From positions 125,591-178,153 of the forward strand of contig FR882208.1 in assembly GCA_000434935.1 (NCBI GenBank): a stretch of 52,563 nucleotides of DNA, given 5' to 3'. This stretch comes from Bacteroides sp. CAG:709. GTDB lineage: Bacteria; Bacteroidota; Bacteroidia; Bacteroidales; UBA932. A model generated the notes under the pieces. It ran no database searches. It was not told the origin of the DNA and saw only the letters and a list, made by a program, of their open reading frames with translations. Positions 49,914-52,563 of this stretch are shown piece after piece (the stretch's first letter is position 1; each line of letters starts with the position of its first letter). A program made the translations under genes and the position numbers.

Positions 49914-52563
49914 ATGTACGAGACTTTAAGGCCGGAAGACTTCGGCAAGACCCATTTCAGTTCACTTATCCGGTTCAGAATCAACCGTATATTGATGATT
50001 TGCAGCAATTATGATGCATTCATCATGGAAGAAGACGGACAAATCGAATCGCAGGTCTACAAGGAATATGTGGAACTGAACATGTCAGACCCTCCGACAT
50101 TCGTGTGGGTGGAATCTGCCGAGGCGGCAAGACGTACACTCGAAAACGAGCCTGACATTGACATGATCATCTGCATGTATAATGAAATCGACAAGGATAT
50201 TTTCCCTCTGGCGGCAGAACTGAAGGCTGAAGGGAAACCGATTCCGTTCGTGCTTCTGATGCATTATTCGAAACAAATCAGGAAAAAAGTCACATCACAG
50301 GCAGATTCCGGCGTGGATTTCGTGTTCAGCTGGCATGGAAACGCGGATCTCATCCTTGCCATAATAAAGCTTTTCGAGGACAAGAAAAATGCTGATAATG
50401 ATATACTTGGAATCGGCGTCAGGGCGATTCTTCTCGTGGAGGACTCGATACGCTACTATTCCACATACCTTCCGGAACTGTACAAGCTTATCCTCAAACA
50501 GAGCAATGAATTCCTGAAAGAAACATTGAATGAGGACCAGCAGAAGAACCGCAAGCGTTCAAGGCCGAAAATCTTGCTCGCCACGTGCTACGACGAGGCC
50601 ATGTCTCTATACGAAAAGTACAGGGGCCACTTTCTGGGCATAATATCGGACGTGGGAATGGTCGTGCATAAGGGAGACCCTCCTAAGACGGAAAAACTCG
50701 ATGCCGGCATTGATCTGGTGGAGCATATCAGGAAAGACGATCCGATGATGCCGGTATTGCTCCAGTCTTCACAGGAAAGCATACTCGATGTGGCAAAGCG
50801 ACTTAACGTCGGTTTTCTGAAGAAATACTCAAGGACATTGTTCCTGCAGTTGTCCGACTATATCAAGGAAGAGTTCGGTTTCGGCGACTTTGTGTTCAGA
50901 GATACGAAGGGCACTGAATATGGAAGGGCCGCCAATCTTCAGGAACTGGAACATACCATACAGAATGTGCCTGACAATATTCTCGTCAGCAACACTTCCA
51001 AAAACATGTTCACCAAGTGGTTCTTCGCCAGGGGGCTGTTTGTTCTCGCCAATAAATTCCGGCTTGTCCATAGTGACAATGCCTCTGAAGCAAGGAAGAT
51101 TCTTGTAAAGGAGATTCAAGCTTATCACAAGGCGATGGGACGTGGAATCATTGCAGAGTTCTCCAACAGAAATTATGACAGGTACATATCATTCGCCAGA
51201 ATCGGAGAGGGTTCGCTGGGCGGTAAGGCCAGAGGCGTCGCATTTCTGAACAAGCTCATTGAAAGACATTCATTGACAAACAGATACAAGGATATAAGCA
51301 TTTCCATCCCCAGGAGCATTGTCATAACTACCGATTATTTCGATGAGTTCATATTGGAAAACGGCTTGCAGTATGTGATCGATTCCGAACTGTCGGATGA
51401 CGAGATTCTTTCCGAGTTCGTGGCTTCACGACTGCCGGAGGGGCTGATTTCGAGCCTGAAAACATATCTGAAGACTGTGGATACGCCGTTGGCCATCAGG
51501 TCCAGTTCCAAGCTTGAAGACAGTAATTATCAGCCGTTTGCGGGAGTGTATTCCACGTATATGATACCGCTTGTGGAAAACCGCGACCAGATGCTCCGCA
51601 TGCTGGACAAGGCTATTAAAAGTGTCTATGCCTCAGTGTTTTACAATGGCAGCCGCACATATATCCAGACGACCGGAAATCTCCAGAGCGAGGAGAAGAT
51701 GGCCATAGTGATACAGAATATCTGCGGTTCGGAGCACGAGGGCCTCTATTATCCCCTGCTTTCCGGTGTCGGCCGGAGCGTCAATTTCTACCCTATCGAC
51801 AACGAATCTACCGAGGACGGTATCGTCAATATGGTTCTAGGACTCGGAAAATCGGTTGTGGAAGGCGGCAAGACATTGAGGTTCAATCCGAAATATCCGA
51901 AAAAGATTCTTCAGCTGTCACAGCCTGGCCTGGCAGTACGCGACAGTCAGAAGATGATGTTCGCTTTGGACTTGCGCCCCGGTGCTTTCAAAATCTCAAG
52001 AAATGAAGGAGTAAACCTGGCTCATATCCCTGTGACAGAGATAATTCCGGATTATCCTTATTCCGATATGGCATTCTCGACATACAGCATGTCTGACAAC
52101 AGGATTGTAATCGGAACTGAAGAAAAAGGAGCCCGAATCGTGTCTTTCGACGCTATCCTGAAATATGGCAAGTTTCCGCTCGCGCAGGCATTGTCCGATA
52201 TTATGGAAATCTGCAGGAAGGAATTGCTTTGCGAAGTGGAAATGGAGTTCGCAGCAGACATGGCTGCGTCCGGAAAACTTTCATTGAAACTATTGCAGGT
52301 CAGGCCGATAAGCTCTTATTCCTCCGAGCAGGATGTTGATTTCAATGACCTGAAAGATTCTCTCGGAACCAGATATTTCGAGTCCGTCAAGGCGTTGGGA
52401 AACGGCCATGTGTCTGGTGTTTCACATATCGTTTACATTTCGCCGGAAAGTTTCGATTCTTCGAAGACGCGCATGATTGCGGAAGAGGTGTCGGAAATCA
52501 ACAACATGTTCAAGTCTAAGGGCGAAGGATATATTCTGATCGGTCCGGGACGTTGGGGCTCTT
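49914..52563 (+). CDS. Tandem receiver-like / PPDK_N ATP-grasp protein (3' cut off)
   Basis: Start ATG 49914; 883 codons are visible and the gene runs off the window end. Residues about 22-130 form a receiver-like fold without the usual acidic pocket. Residues about 172-330 look like a true receiver: VEDS (E176, D177), D246 in IISDVGM as phospho-acceptor, QSS and K303/K304 in GFLKK. Then comes a PEP-synthase-type ATP-binding domain: GGKARG near 435, LAIRSSSKLEDS, GLGKSVVEGG, LKLLQVRPI and GPGRWGS at the edge. The architecture suggests signal-controlled phosphoryl or ATP transfer. No phosphohistidine domain is visible up to the cut. Confidence 0.85.
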   Translation, partial: MYETLRPEDFGKTHFSSLIRFRINRILMICSNYDAFIMEEDGQIESQVYKEYVELNMSDPPTFVWVESAEAARRTLENEPDIDMIICMYNEIDKDIFPLAAELKAEGKPIPFVLLMHYSKQIRKKVTSQADSGVDFVFSWHGNADLILAIIKLFEDKKNADNDILGIGVRAILLVEDSIRYYSTYLPELYKLILKQSNEFLKETLNEDQQKNRKRSRPKILLATCYDEAMSLYEKYRGHFLGIISDVGMVVHKGDPPKTEKLDAGIDLVEHIRKDDPMMPVLLQSSQESILDVAKRLNVGFLKKYSRTLFLQLSDYIKEEFGFGDFVFRDTKGTEYGRAANLQELEHTIQNVPDNILVSNTSKNMFTKWFFARGLFVLANKFRLVHSDNASEARKILVKEIQAYHKAMGRGIIAEFSNRNYDRYISFARIGEGSLGGKARGVAFLNKLIERHSLTNRYKDISISIPRSIVITTDYFDEFILENGLQYVIDSELSDDEILSEFVASRLPEGLISSLKTYLKTVDTPLAIRSSSKLEDSNYQPFAGVYSTYMIPLVENRDQMLRMLDKAIKSVYASVFYNGSRTYIQTTGNLQSEEKMAIVIQNICGSEHEGLYYPLLSGVGRSVNFYPIDNESTEDGIVNMVLGLGKSVVEGGKTLRFNPKYPKKILQLSQPGLAVRDSQKMMFALDLRPGAFKISRNEGVNLAHIPVTEIIPDYPYSDMAFSTYSMSDNRIVIGTEEKGARIVSFDAILKYGKFPLAQALSDIMEICRKELLCEVEMEFAADMAASGKLSLKLLQVRPISSYSSEQDVDFNDLKDSLGTRYFESVKALGNGHVSGVSHIVYISPESFDSSKTRMIAEEVSEINNMFKSKGEGYILIGPGRWGS

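Noticed and set aside
1..52563. tRNA, rRNA, CRISPR, prophage or complete insertion sequence
   Set aside because: No cloverleaf with conserved T-loop, no spacer-repeat array, and no transposase, integrase or phage structural protein was seen on reading the sequence and its main proteins.

Overview
The window is chromosomal DNA from a member of the Bacteroidales (phylum Bacteroidota). Evidence is a lipoprotein fimbrillin cluster with DUF3575 and DUF5119 partners, TamL, a TatA/TatC pair without a separate TatB, a short Flavobacterium-type arginine decarboxylase, and many promoter-like sites of the Bacteroidota form TTTG-N19/20-TAnnTTTG. The family cannot be fixed from sequence alone. Most of the window is a dense housekeeping region. 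The clearest accessory parts are a fimbria-type surface locus at the left and a small repeat element present three times. No rRNA, tRNA, CRISPR array, transposase or phage gene was seen.

Layout. 1-10004 (+): a surface-structure operon holding a DUF3575 protein with a charged Lys/Ala tail, a DUF5119 lipoprotein, three fimbrillin-like lipoproteins in tandem, a second DUF3575 protein, a large OmpA-like protein and an outer-membrane barrel. 10060-13624 (-): htpG and a lipoprotein-like/outer-membrane pair. 13896-17760: an acyl-CoA ligase (-), a HAD phosphatase (+) and a CobW/ZNG1-type GTPase with a very His-rich loop (-). 17788-18727: a gene-free stretch with a repeat copy, a probable small structured RNA with its own promoter and terminator, and an imperfect palindrome. 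18728-20213 (-): maf, a KdsC-like phosphatase and DUF3467. 20360-27451 (+): valS, a hotdog thioesterase, tatA, tatC, an ABC-F ATPase and an M19 dipeptidase. 27641-30497 (-): cinA, pyrD and an XRE regulator. 31016-33485 (+): queA and an acyltransferase. 33540-41097 (-): a close-packed run of a flavodiiron protein, a Na/Pi symporter, an RlmD-type methyltransferase, a Ca/Na antiporter, a cysteate-synthase-like PLP enzyme and MscS. 41141-43701 (-): two small outer-membrane proteins and pyruvate kinase. 43917-52563: rarA (+), tamL (-), arginine decarboxylase (+), a SpoU methyltransferase (+) and a cut-off protein that joins two receiver-like domains to a PEP-synthase-type ATP-grasp domain (+).

The most unusual signal is a roughly 190-bp element (copies at 2386-2517, 13655-13850 and 17788-17977). 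It has inverted ends ACTCAAGTTTCG/CGAAACTTGA and conserved internal hairpins, one closed by a GNRA tetraloop (GAGA or GCGA). All three copies sit 13-30 bases upstream of a start codon with the same end facing the gene. One copy has split the fimbrial operon at a stop/start junction and is flanked by a 21-bp duplication that keeps both genes intact. This is compatible with a small mobile element that supplies a 5' leader or regulatory RNA, but transcription and function are not shown by the sequence.

Functional names come from reading motifs and from family knowledge; no database search was run.
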